Program-made: the position numbers and the translations under genes
Shown here: positions 7,617 through 14,845 of the stretch, in pieces
Layout: every line of letters begins with the position of its first letter
Numbering within the stretch: the stretch's first letter is position 1
The notes under the pieces: model-generated
What the model was told of the DNA's origin: nothing
Seen by the model: the letters and a program-made list of their open reading frames with translations, nothing else
The model's database searches: none
Origin: Opitutaceae bacterium
GTDB lineage: Bacteria; Verrucomicrobiota; Verrucomicrobiia; Opitutales; Opitutaceae
Length of the DNA: 38,589 bases
Direction: 5' to 3'
Assembly: GCA_028281165.1 (NCBI GenBank)
Contig: JANQKI010000026.1
Coordinates: forward strand, 1 to 38,589

Positions 7617-9656
7617 CTAGAATTTCAGTGTAGCGGAGATCTTCGCATTACGGCCCATTGCGTAGTCGAGTGTTTGATACGCTTGGTAAAGCTTGTCGGT
7701 AGCATTATCGATGCGAGCTTTCAGGATTAAATTTTCGTTGATGTGAAACTGAGCGTAGATGTTGAATACATCGAAGGAAGGGCGGAAGAGCCGTTCGATC
7801 ACGTCGGGATTGGTTTGATCGGTCTGTTCGAAGGCCGCGACGTGGCGATGCTCGGCGCCAAGCGTAAGCCGATTTTCCATTAGATTGTATCCAAAGGTTG
7901 TGAACACGCTCCAAGGCTGGTTTTGGATAGGATCGCCGGGAAGACCGCTGCCGACCAGTTCACGCACGCTGCGGTCGTAGGTAAGGCCGAAGAAGTACGC
8001 CCCTGCATCGTAGCGAGCTTCGAATTCCATGCCGTAGAGGGCGTCGTCGCCGACGTTGTCGAGCGTATTGAAATCCGGATCGTCGGATGCGACAGTTCCA
8101 ATTACGTCGACTAGGTCTTTTTCATAGTAAGCTGCGCGGAAGCGGAGCTGATCGCCTTCTTGAAAGATATCTTGCTTAAGTCTGAGGATGCCTGTCTCCC
8201 AAGTTTTCGAACGCTCGGGCTCGAGATTAGGATTGGGTAGAGTGCCAGGGCGGAAACCGCGACGACCTGACGAGGGCTGGCTGGAGATGAAGGCTTCTCG
8301 CAGCGTGGGAGTGCGAAAGCCCGTACCATAGCTGGCGAAAAGGGTGAGGTCGTTAAGCCGTTCGCTGTTGGCAAAGGGATTGAATTCGATTCCAAGGCGA
8401 CCGGAAAGATTGTCGCCGCTCAAGCTAACGCCTTGCAGGTCCTCCATCTCGAAGTCGTCGTAGCGCAAACCTTCAAAGATGGTGAAGTAGCGATTGAGCT
8501 TATGGTTTCCGTTAATGAAAAGACCGTATTGCGAGCGCGTTCCGCCGGGATCGCTCGAGCTTGGATTAATGCCATCGCTAAGTGAAACCAAGTCGTCCTC
8601 GAAAAAGTCGAGGCCATAGCTGATGCGGCTGTAGATAGACTCTGTATTCAATATAGCGCTATTGGAAATATTGAAACCCTTGGTTTCGATGTCGTGCAGA
8701 TCGACGTCGTCGGAATCCAGATCCTCTTCCAGGCGTTCGGTTTTGGTCAGGTAGAGATTCGCTTTAAGGTCGAGCCAATCCTTCTCTTTAGCGAGATTGG
8801 CGTACTGAACGGAAAAGGTATCGGAATCGACTTGCTCGGCGGCGACGTTGGAGCTGCGCAGCTGGCCGCGAGCGAAGGCCCCGCTACCATCGTAATCGTA
8901 ACGATTTCCTTGATACGAGAAGCGTAGCGTTTGATTTTCATCAGCTTGGTAGACTGCCTTGAAAAGCCCGGTTTCGGATTTCTTGCCGCTGGCGATGACT
9001 TCGGTTCCATCTGCATCTTCGTAGTCGCCGAATGAGCGATAGCTCAAAGCTCCGAGGAATGACCACTGCTCGTTTGCCTGACGACCGAGGGCGATGGTCG
9101 ACGTGAAACCGTCGCCGTTTTCCTCGCCGCCAATAGAGAAGAAACCGCCGCTGGCTTTGCGGCGGGTCAGGTCTGCTGGATCGATGGTATTGAAAGACAC
9201 GCTACCAGCGAGAGCCCCGCCTCCCTTTTTATTGGACGCTGGACCTCGTACGACGTTTACGCTTTTGAGCAGAGCGGTATCAAGCATGACGCGATTGGTA
9301 GCGAAGCCGTGGTTGTGATCGGTGAGGTTTTGCTGAGCCCCATCTACATCGATAGCGACGCGACCCGAACCTTCGAGTCCGCGAATGTTAATGCGGAAGC
9401 TCTGCCGGCCTCCCTCATTTATGCCAGTTACGCCAGCCGTGTAGTTGAAGATGTCAACGGCGGTGCTGCCCTGCTGATTTAGCAGCAATTCCCGGTCGAG
9501 TACGGTTAGAGCGTCGGAATCGCTAAGACCTGAGAGAATGCTGCCTGAAACGTGAAATGGAGCTAACTCGTAAGTTTGGTTTGAATTTTCGTTCTCGGCC
9601 ATTGTCACAGGAGCGAGGGCGAGAATCGCGATTGGCGTGTAGCGCTTAAGTTTCAT
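7617..9656 (-). CDS. TonB-dependent outer-membrane receptor, heme/iron type
   Basis: 679 aa. Signal peptide MKLKRYTPIAILALAPVTMA (1-20). The plug (about 40-165) has the usual RINIRGLEGSGRVAIDVDG and VNVVRGPASNKKGGGALAGSVSFNT motifs; the rest is a beta-barrel ending in Phe (SATLKF). The plug resembles heme/hemoglobin receptors, including the sequence DHNHGFATNR with two histidines, but the substrate is inference. GTGFRTPTLREAF and NLEPERSKTWETG are standard barrel motifs. The promoter carries tandem operator copy C about 55 bp upstream. The PepSY protein is encoded next, and azurin may follow in the same transcript, which suggests uptake followed by reduction of a metal complex. Confidence 0.9.
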   Translation of the reverse strand: MKLKRYTPIAILALAPVTMAENENSNQTYELAPFHVSGSILSGLSDSDALTVLDRELLLNQQGSTAVDIFNYTAGVTGINEGGRQSFRINIRGLEGSGRVAIDVDGAQQNLTDHNHGFATNRVMLDTALLKSVNVVRGPASNKKGGGALAGSVSFNTIDPADLTRRKASGGFFSIGGEENGDGFTSTIALGRQANEQWSFLGALSYRSFGDYEDADGTEVIASGKKSETGLFKAVYQADENQTLRFSYQGNRYDYDGSGAFARGQLRSSNVAAEQVDSDTFSVQYANLAKEKDWLDLKANLYLTKTERLEEDLDSDDVDLHDIETKGFNISNSAILNTESIYSRISYGLDFFEDDLVSLSDGINPSSSDPGGTRSQYGLFINGNHKLNRYFTIFEGLRYDDFEMEDLQGVSLSGDNLSGRLGIEFNPFANSERLNDLTLFASYGTGFRTPTLREAFISSQPSSGRRGFRPGTLPNPNLEPERSKTWETGILRLKQDIFQEGDQLRFRAAYYEKDLVDVIGTVASDDPDFNTLDNVGDDALYGMEFEARYDAGAYFFGLTYDRSVRELVGSGLPGDPIQNQPWSVFTTFGYNLMENRLTLGAEHRHVAAFEQTDQTNPDVIERLFRPSFDVFNIYAQFHINENLILKARIDNATDKLYQAYQTLDYAMGRNAKISATLKF

Positions 9657-9710
9657 AGTTGTCGATTTTCAGGAGGCTGAACCTTAACTGAACTGACTCT
9701 GTTCGCTCTA

Positions 9711-9747
9711 CTCCGAGACGGATTTTTTGCGCTCCGAGACGGATTAA
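9711..9747 (-). promoter_or_regulatory. Tandem AraC-type operator, copy C (TonB receptor promoter)
   Basis: Two nearly identical CTCCGAGACGGATT units with ACGGAT cores at 9718-9723 and 9739-9744, 21 bp apart. The minus-strand reading is AATCCGTCTCGGAG twice. The edge lies about 55 bp upstream of the receptor ATG. Confidence 0.75.
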
Positions 9748-9789
9748 TTGCGGCGAAGCCGCAGGTTTTTAGGAGCCCAGCTCAACCTC

Positions 9790-10272
9790 CTAATCTTGGA
9801 TCTGATCGATCTCGGCTTTGAGGATTTCGCCGAGTTTAGCGATACGCGGATTGGATTTCGTCGATTCGAGGGTCTTGATGAATCTTTTTGGACCTCCTCG
9901 GATGTAGCCTCCTGTGGCAAGCGGAATCAATTGAGCGTCCAGTAGCCACCAAGTAGGAAAGGCATCGACCTCCAGCAGTCGCGCGATTGGAGCAAGTCTA
10001 GGATCGACGGGCGATCCGGAATTTAGGGAGCAGGGAATCTTCAGCCGGATCAGGCTTTCTTTGGCGAAGGCTTCGAATTCCGAGCGGGATAAAGTTTCGC
10101 GTTCGAATCGCTTGCAGGGGGGGCAGTGCTCCGGATCCGTAAAGAGGATTAGGATACGGCGATCATTGGCTGTGGCAGCCGCGACGGCCTCCTGTGGATC
10201 GGCGAACCAAGAGCCTTTTTCGTCCGCGGAGAGCGAGCTAGCTGCAGCGAAGAAGATCGCTGCAGCTATCAT
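9790..10272 (-). CDS. Periplasmic thioredoxin-like protein
   Basis: 160 aa from ATG 10272; a GTG at 10305 would add 11 residues and overlap the upstream receptor gene by 7 bp. The N-terminal hydrophobic stretch (MIAAAIFFAAASSLSADEKG) is a signal peptide. The thioredoxin fold shows the redox motif CPPC (in DPEHCPPCKRFERETL) and the cis-proline region FPTWWLLD. This motif is typical of exported thiol oxidoreductases of the DsbD-gamma/thioredoxin_7 kind. It directly follows the TonB receptor whose plug has a CxxC pair, so it may keep that receptor or its cargo reduced. The choice between the two starts is open. Confidence 0.82.
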   Translation of the reverse strand: MIAAAIFFAAASSLSADEKGSWFADPQEAVAAATANDRRILILFTDPEHCPPCKRFERETLSRSEFEAFAKESLIRLKIPCSLNSGSPVDPRLAPIARLLEVDAFPTWWLLDAQLIPLATGGYIRGGPKRFIKTLESTKSNPRIAKLGEILKAEIDQIQD

Positions 10273-10298
10273 TGAAATGCGAATACGGTTATACAAGT

Positions 10299-12437
10299 CT
10301 ACCACGCCAGTCTCGCGGATACATGAAAGGTTCGCGGATTGGTCGGACCGTAGGAATAGGTGGGATCGCGATCCTCGCCGTTGTCGAGCTGGTCCTTCTG
10401 TCGCTCGTCGAAAAGGTTGTCGATACCAGTGGCGATGATGAGATCCGCATCGCCCATGAATCCTTCGAATTTCTTGCTAACGCCGATGTCGAACACCCAG
10501 AAGTCGTCCGTCCGTCTCCAGATATCCGCATCCTCGCCAGTCGCCAGCATTGTGCCGGTGTAGCTAAGAAATGCATACGCGTCGAAGACATCCTGGTTCT
10601 CGTAGCTCAAGGCTAGGTGTCCCGTCCATTCGGGACGCTCGATGTATTCGTCAGTGGTTAGACTGGTAACGCGTTCGATGGGTTCGTCGAAGCGAGCTTT
10701 GAGGTAGGAGAGGCCTCCATCGATCTGGAAATGCTCGTTGAGCTCGTAGTTGATATTGTTCTCCCAAACGAAGAACTCCGAATCAGGTCCATTCACCCGC
10801 AGCCACAGATTTTCGTCGCCTGTCAGGTCTCCGCTGTCATCGATGTCGAATGAATCCTTGAGAAGCGTGTAGTGGATTTGCGAATGCAGAATCAATTTTT
10901 CGTCAAGAGATTGTGGAATGAAGTCCATGCCGAAGCTCCAGGTTTGCGAATCTTCTTCCTTCAGATCCGCGGCATTGTTGAGGATAACGGCTCCGCCGGT
11001 GTTGACACTGATGTGCTGGTCTTCATTGAACGCTCCCGGAGCATTGAAACCTGTGGACCAGGATGCGCGCCAAGTGACTTCCTCATTGGCCGAGAAGCGC
11101 GTGGCGATGCGAGGAGAAAAGATGGAGCCATCCACATTGTCGTGGCTATCATACCTAAGACCAGAAACGACTTCCCACTTTTCGTTGATCGACCATTGAT
11201 CCTGCAGGAAAATGCCGAGGTTGCTGAAGTCTCCTTTCGTCACGGTGCCCTGTCGGTTGTAGAGCGAGCCATCCTCTAGCTCTTCGTAGCGATACTGCGC
11301 TCCCAAACTGAATACATGTTGTTCTGCATAGCGATTCACTTGCGACTCCAAATAGATAACATCATTATTCGTTTCACCCCACACTGTCCGGGCAACCGAA
11401 TCGATGGCCGCTTGATTGTTGGCGATGAATTCGTCGGTGACTTCCCCATCGAAACCGGCCTCCTCGAAGGCGCGTTGCTCGTTGTCCGCTCGCGCTCCAT
11501 AGAAGCTCTGACGGCCAATATCCACATAGCTCGCTCGCAGGCTGTAGTCCATGCCATTGGAGAGTCTTTGTTTCCAATCGGCGTGCAGCATGTAGACCTC
11601 ATGAGCGAGCGACTCGGCGACGCGCGCTTGCTCCTCGGGCAAGTCCAAGCGGTCGCCGCCTCGGTGGGCTTGGTCCATGTATTGAAAACTCAACTTCATC
11701 GTTCCGTCCTCGACAGGGTGGAACCAAGCTTGCGTGCCGATGATCTTGTTCTCGAATTGCGGTATCTCCGAAAAATTGTCGGTGGTCAGATCGAGCGCGT
11801 CGCGATCTTGATGCAGCCCATAAACTTTTAGAGCGTAGTTGCCGTCTTCCGAAACTTGTGAGCCAGAGAATGAGAACTCGGTTTCCGTTGCATCTCCGAG
11901 TAGGCTTTCGATGGATACGTCCGTGCGGAAAGAATTCTGCAATGGCTCGACCGTTATCAGGTTGACCACGCCAGCAATGGCCTCTGGTCCGTAGAGCGAC
12001 GAGCTCCCGCCTTTCACTACTTCTATGCGATCGACGAATACGGCGGGAAAGAGATCCGCTCCGTAGACCTTCGCCAGACCGGAGTACATCGGGGCACCAT
12101 CGAAGAGGATGGACGTGTAGTCCGTGCTCAATCCGAGCAGCTGGATTTGGTTGAGTCCGCAGTTCTGGCAGTCGTTCTCGAAACGGGCCGTTGGGATGAG
12201 CTTCAAGGCATCCTTGAAGGAGGTGATGTTGTAATCCTCCAAATCATTCGAAAGCAGTAGCTCGGTCTTGACCGGAGCTTCGGTGAGGATGCGCTCGGTA
12301 CGCGTGCCAGTGACGACATAGCTATCCAATTCGTGAACCTGATCACTGGCTTGGCCATGTAGAGGCGCGGCGAGGAGGATCCAGATCCCAAGTTGCGTGG
12401 AGTTTCGTTGCAGGAAGCGAGCGATGCTTTGTCTCAT
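10299..12437 (-). CDS. TonB-dependent outer-membrane receptor with CxxC plug motif
   Basis: 712 aa, signal peptide about 1-30. The TonB box region (HELDSYVVTGTRTERIL) leads into a plug with FENDCQNCGLNQIQLLGL (Cys90 and Cys93), LFDGAPMYSGLAKVYG and IEVVKGGSSSLYGPEAIAGVVNLIT. The barrel ends FHVSARLAW. Receptors with an NCQNCG plug motif form a recognisable group in Bacteroidota and relatives, usually annotated as iron or metal receptors; transport of copper or a thiol-bound metal complex is possible but not shown. Tandem operator copy D lies about 50 bp upstream. The thioredoxin-like gene follows immediately, and the regulator pair lies just upstream on the same strand. Confidence 0.9.
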   Translation of the reverse strand: MRQSIARFLQRNSTQLGIWILLAAPLHGQASDQVHELDSYVVTGTRTERILTEAPVKTELLLSNDLEDYNITSFKDALKLIPTARFENDCQNCGLNQIQLLGLSTDYTSILFDGAPMYSGLAKVYGADLFPAVFVDRIEVVKGGSSSLYGPEAIAGVVNLITVEPLQNSFRTDVSIESLLGDATETEFSFSGSQVSEDGNYALKVYGLHQDRDALDLTTDNFSEIPQFENKIIGTQAWFHPVEDGTMKLSFQYMDQAHRGGDRLDLPEEQARVAESLAHEVYMLHADWKQRLSNGMDYSLRASYVDIGRQSFYGARADNEQRAFEEAGFDGEVTDEFIANNQAAIDSVARTVWGETNNDVIYLESQVNRYAEQHVFSLGAQYRYEELEDGSLYNRQGTVTKGDFSNLGIFLQDQWSINEKWEVVSGLRYDSHDNVDGSIFSPRIATRFSANEEVTWRASWSTGFNAPGAFNEDQHISVNTGGAVILNNAADLKEEDSQTWSFGMDFIPQSLDEKLILHSQIHYTLLKDSFDIDDSGDLTGDENLWLRVNGPDSEFFVWENNINYELNEHFQIDGGLSYLKARFDEPIERVTSLTTDEYIERPEWTGHLALSYENQDVFDAYAFLSYTGTMLATGEDADIWRRTDDFWVFDIGVSKKFEGFMGDADLIIATGIDNLFDERQKDQLDNGEDRDPTYSYGPTNPRTFHVSARLAW

Positions 12438-12455
12438 AGTTCAAAATAATTACAC

Positions 12456-12473
12456 AATGATATTTTATTCATT
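12456..12473 (-). promoter_or_regulatory. AT-rich inverted repeat in the TonB receptor promoter
   Basis: AATGATATTTTATTCATT is an imperfect palindrome (AATGATA facing TATTCATT) lying between operator copy D and the receptor ATG, where the -10 box is expected. It weakly resembles a Fur box. It may equally be only an AT-rich promoter core. Confidence 0.3.
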
Positions 12474-12485
12474 TTAGAATTTCTA

Positions 12486-12522
12486 CCCCGAGACGGATTC
12501 TAGGCGCTCCGAGACGGATTAA
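12486..12522 (-). promoter_or_regulatory. Tandem AraC-type operator, copy D (TonB receptor promoter)
   Basis: CCCCGAGACGGATT and GCTCCGAGACGGATTAA have ACGGAT cores at 12493-12498 and 12514-12519, 21 bp apart. This copy is nearly identical to copy C. It lies about 50 bp upstream of the receptor ATG and about 200 bp from the end of the AraC/small-protein operon. Confidence 0.75.
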
Positions 12523-12544
12523 CTGCTCATCGAAGATGAGCAGT

Positions 12545-12722
12545 TAGGCTTTTAGGCTGCCCATGCTTCGCTCTTTGAGCTTCGCAGGGTCCTTTGGATA
12601 GGTGTTTAGGTTTTAGGCGAGCGATCATCGAGTGGACCGACATCTTCGACCTAAACCGCTAAAGGCCTATCCGGAGGACGACGATCCCGCCATGGCGGGT
12701 GAGGAGCAGTCTAACATCCTAA
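12545..12722. repeat. Spacer with TTTAGG/CCTAAA repeats and a 14-bp palindrome
   Basis: The spacer holds several TTTAGGC units. GATAGGTGTTTAGG (from about 12597) and CCTAAACCGCTAAAGGCCTATC (to about 12672) form a long imperfect inverted repeat. A perfect palindrome CCCGCCATGGCGGG lies at 12686-12699, just downstream of the small cysteine-rich gene. It has no T-run and almost no loop, so calling it a terminator would be speculative. Confidence 0.4.
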
Positions 12723-12893
12723 TTAGCTTCTCGCTAATTTCTTCGCCTTGCAGAGGAAGCAGCTTTGGCTCGCGACACGCGCGCATTTGCCGCAAACGAA
12801 CTTGGGGCAGCTGACGATTTTTTGGATTTCGTCGAAATGATCCTTAAGAGCGGAGCGTTTGAATCCGCAAAGGCTTTTTGCTTTCAGGCTCAT
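12723..12893 (-). CDS. Small cysteine-rich protein coupled to the AraC regulator
   Basis: 56 aa. The ATG at 12891-12893 overlaps the AraC stop codon in an ATGA arrangement, which implies translational coupling. Cysteines are at 9, 29, 34, 37, 45 and 48, in the segment CPKFVCGKCARVASQSCFLC (29-48). The two CxxC pairs suggest a zinc ribbon or Fe-S/metal-binding knuckle. The protein is basic (Lys/Arg rich) and has no signal peptide, so cytoplasmic. I do not recognise a named family. Its coupling to a regulator of metal-uptake genes suggests a metal-sensing or regulatory partner, which is inference. The frame is supported by the overlap and the ordered cysteines. Confidence 0.7.
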   Translation of the reverse strand: MSLKAKSLCGFKRSALKDHFDEIQKIVSCPKFVCGKCARVASQSCFLCKAKKLARS

Positions 12894-13816
12894 CTAAGGG
12901 CGTTTGAAACGAGCTCTTTAGGATTGTGACCGAACGTTTGACGGAAGGCTCGAGAAAAGTGGCTGGGATTGGAATAGCCAACGGCGGAAGCGGCTTCGAT
13001 GACCGCGCAATTCTCTTGCAGCAACAGCTCTCTAGCTCGCTCCATTCGTTTTTGTCTCAAATAACCGAATACGGTCGTATTGTAGCGTTCGCGGAAACCC
13101 TTTTTGAGTTTGAATTCGTTGATGTGAGCCTGGCGACTGACTTCTTTTAGAGAATGGTCGGCGCAGAGGTTGGCTTCCAGGTAATCGGCAGCTGCCCTGA
13201 GGGCATCCTCATCCTGATCTCGGAGACAGGGTTCCGGTTGCGGTTTCTGCGAGAGTGTCGTTCCGTCCGAAGCAAGGGCCAAAAGCTCTAAAGTCTTGGC
13301 ATGGACGAAAAGCCGTTCGGTTGGGGTTTTTCCATCCAGCGAGGCGATTTCGCTAACTAGTGATTGGATACGCTTGGAGAAGTAGTCTTTGAAGAAAACC
13401 GCTTCGACTCTTTGCATGCATCCGAAGCAGGCTTTTTTCCGGTGAAGCAGGAGGTCCTCTTGTGTAGCGAGCGATTGCCAAATTTCCCGATCGCAATCTA
13501 TCCAGACAAGCTCCGTTTCCTCCTCAAAGGAGCAGCTTGCTTGGAAACCGCCTAGAGCAATGGCAAACCACTGTTGGGCTTGGACTTCCTGCCAACCTGT
13601 ATCTGGCAAGGAAATACGGATCCTCCCTCTGAGAACAAAGCAGATTTGCGAGTAGGATTTCAAGGGCCACAACTGAAGGTTTTCAGGCGAGTCTGCCTTG
13701 AAGCGAACGTATGAGGTGGCTAATCCCGATTGCTGTTCGAAGCGACGGCTGGCCGACATTGTCTGGCTAGCAGATAGGTGAAAAGGTTCTGGAGCTTTAA
13801 AAGGACAGGAGACCAT
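12890..13816 (-). CDS. AraC-family transcriptional regulator, PchR type
   Basis: 308 aa, ATG at 13816; Met20 (13759) is an alternative start. The C-terminal third is a double helix-turn-helix of AraC/XylS type: HTH1 about 222-243 (SLKEVSRQAHINEFKLKKGF) and HTH2 about 272-293, followed by YSNPSHFSRAFRQTFGHNPKE. The NEFKLKKGF and TTVFGYLRQKRMERAREL signatures are characteristic of PchR/YbtA-like regulators, which activate siderophore receptor genes on sensing a ferric siderophore. The N-terminal half is a divergent ligand domain and has a CFGC motif (130-133). It is the best candidate to bind the four tandem 21-bp-spaced repeats. It is followed, with a 4-bp overlap, by the small cysteine-rich gene. 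Confidence 0.9.
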   Translation of the reverse strand: MVSCPFKAPEPFHLSASQTMSASRRFEQQSGLATSYVRFKADSPENLQLWPLKSYSQICFVLRGRIRISLPDTGWQEVQAQQWFAIALGGFQASCSFEEETELVWIDCDREIWQSLATQEDLLLHRKKACFGCMQRVEAVFFKDYFSKRIQSLVSEIASLDGKTPTERLFVHAKTLELLALASDGTTLSQKPQPEPCLRDQDEDALRAAADYLEANLCADHSLKEVSRQAHINEFKLKKGFRERYNTTVFGYLRQKRMERARELLLQENCAVIEAASAVGYSNPSHFSRAFRQTFGHNPKELVSNALR

Positions 13817-13821
13817 GGACG

Positions 13822-13866
13822 TTGATACTAAATCTCAATAACACAGCTAATGAGATTCAGTATCAA
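13822..13866. promoter_or_regulatory. Inverted repeat with Fur-box resemblance upstream of the AraC gene
   Basis: TTGATACTAAATCTCA (13822-13837) faces TGAGATTCAGTATCAA (13851-13866), complementary at 15 of 16 positions, around 13 nt. The right part, AATGAGATTCAGTATCAAA (13849-13867), matches the classic Fur box AATGAGAATCATTATCATT at about 15 of 19 positions by eye. It lies directly upstream of the AraC start, as expected for iron control of a PchR-like regulator. Confidence 0.5.
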
Positions 13867-13991
13867 AAATGGGTCAAGCCTGTTTTCTGGGAAATTCCAT
13901 GGATAAATTGACAGTTTATTTAAGCCGGGATTTTTAGCGTTGAACATCAAACTTGGAATCCACACTTCTTATTTGGGTTTAGGCTCTCGTT

Positions 13992-14825
13992 ATGAGGTGT
14001 TTGGGTAGATTGTGCAGCTTTGTTCTGGTTGGCTTATCGGGTCTTTTGTCGCATGTTTCCGTAGGCAGCCCTTCTGTTGGTCTGCGTATGGAAAATAATG
14101 TTTTTTTCGCAGATTGGCGGGTCGATGGCCAAGAGTTCTATGTTCTCGAAGTTTCTTCGGATATGAAAAGCTGGGCCTCGCTTCGGACTTTTGACAAGAG
14201 CGAGATGGGTTCTGGCGAAACGAGCTTTGGCAGCTCGGGCAATCTAACCTTGCTCCGCCTAAGGCAAAGGTCTGAAGCGGAATTATTGCAAGGAACCTGG
14301 AGTGGTACTCAAGAAACTATCCAGGCCGGGGTTTGCAGTATTTCCGGTTCCGACCGGAGACTGGAAGACGTTGATTATATTATAACTGCAGAGGATGGTG
14401 GCTCGTTGAGAATCGATAGAATTATATTTGGTATACCATTACTTAATGGAGGGATGGAAGGAACTTTCAACCTGGACGGAGAGCTGGATCTCTCAAGGGT
14501 ATCTAGCGCGAATTGCAATGGCGCGCGAATAGAGAATCAGAAATATGAATACTCTGGCGAGTTCGTTTTTGAAGATGGATCATTTAAGATGACCTTACGC
14601 GCCCGAGAAGTCTGGTGTCCGGATTTAAATTGCGTATTCGATGTTATAATACAATTAGAGAAGAAGAAAGGCTCGAGCATCAGCTTGGAATGGTGGCCTT
14701 TCCCAGGCGAAACATCACAGGAGGGCAGCCGCAGCTATTTTGAGGAGTTTGGCGATTTTCCTTTTCCCGGGACATGGACATTCGAGCCTGGCGAGATCCC
14801 TGTACGTCCACGTCCCTGGCCATGA
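13992..14825 (+). CDS. Secreted hypothetical protein
   Basis: 277 aa, ATG start, signal peptide about 1-25 (RCLGRLCSFVLVGLSGLLSHVSVG). Residues 30-95 (FYVLEVSSDMKSWASLRTFDKSE, then LTLLRLRQ) match the beta-sandwich pattern of verrucomicrobial secreted proteins, YxLExSxDLxxW then a closing FFRLR-like strand. From LLQGTWSGTQET onward it looks like a lipocalin-like or immunoglobulin-like beta domain with paired cysteines (CSISG, SANCNG, CPDLNC). No function can be assigned. The central part (about 14380-14660) is noticeably more AT-rich than its neighbours. It stands alone between the AraC gene and the outer-membrane barrel. Confidence 0.65.
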   Translation: MRCLGRLCSFVLVGLSGLLSHVSVGSPSVGLRMENNVFFADWRVDGQEFYVLEVSSDMKSWASLRTFDKSEMGSGETSFGSSGNLTLLRLRQRSEAELLQGTWSGTQETIQAGVCSISGSDRRLEDVDYIITAEDGGSLRIDRIIFGIPLLNGGMEGTFNLDGELDLSRVSSANCNGARIENQKYEYSGEFVFEDGSFKMTLRAREVWCPDLNCVFDVIIQLEKKKGSSISLEWWPFPGETSQEGSRSYFEEFGDFPFPGTWTFEPGEIPVRPRPWP

Positions 14826-14845
14826 TTGATTGAATCGTGAATTCT

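Noticed and set aside
12686-12699. Perfect palindrome CCCGCCATGGCGGG as a terminator of the AraC operon
   Set aside because: No room for a loop and no T-run; kept only as part of the repeat-rich spacer.
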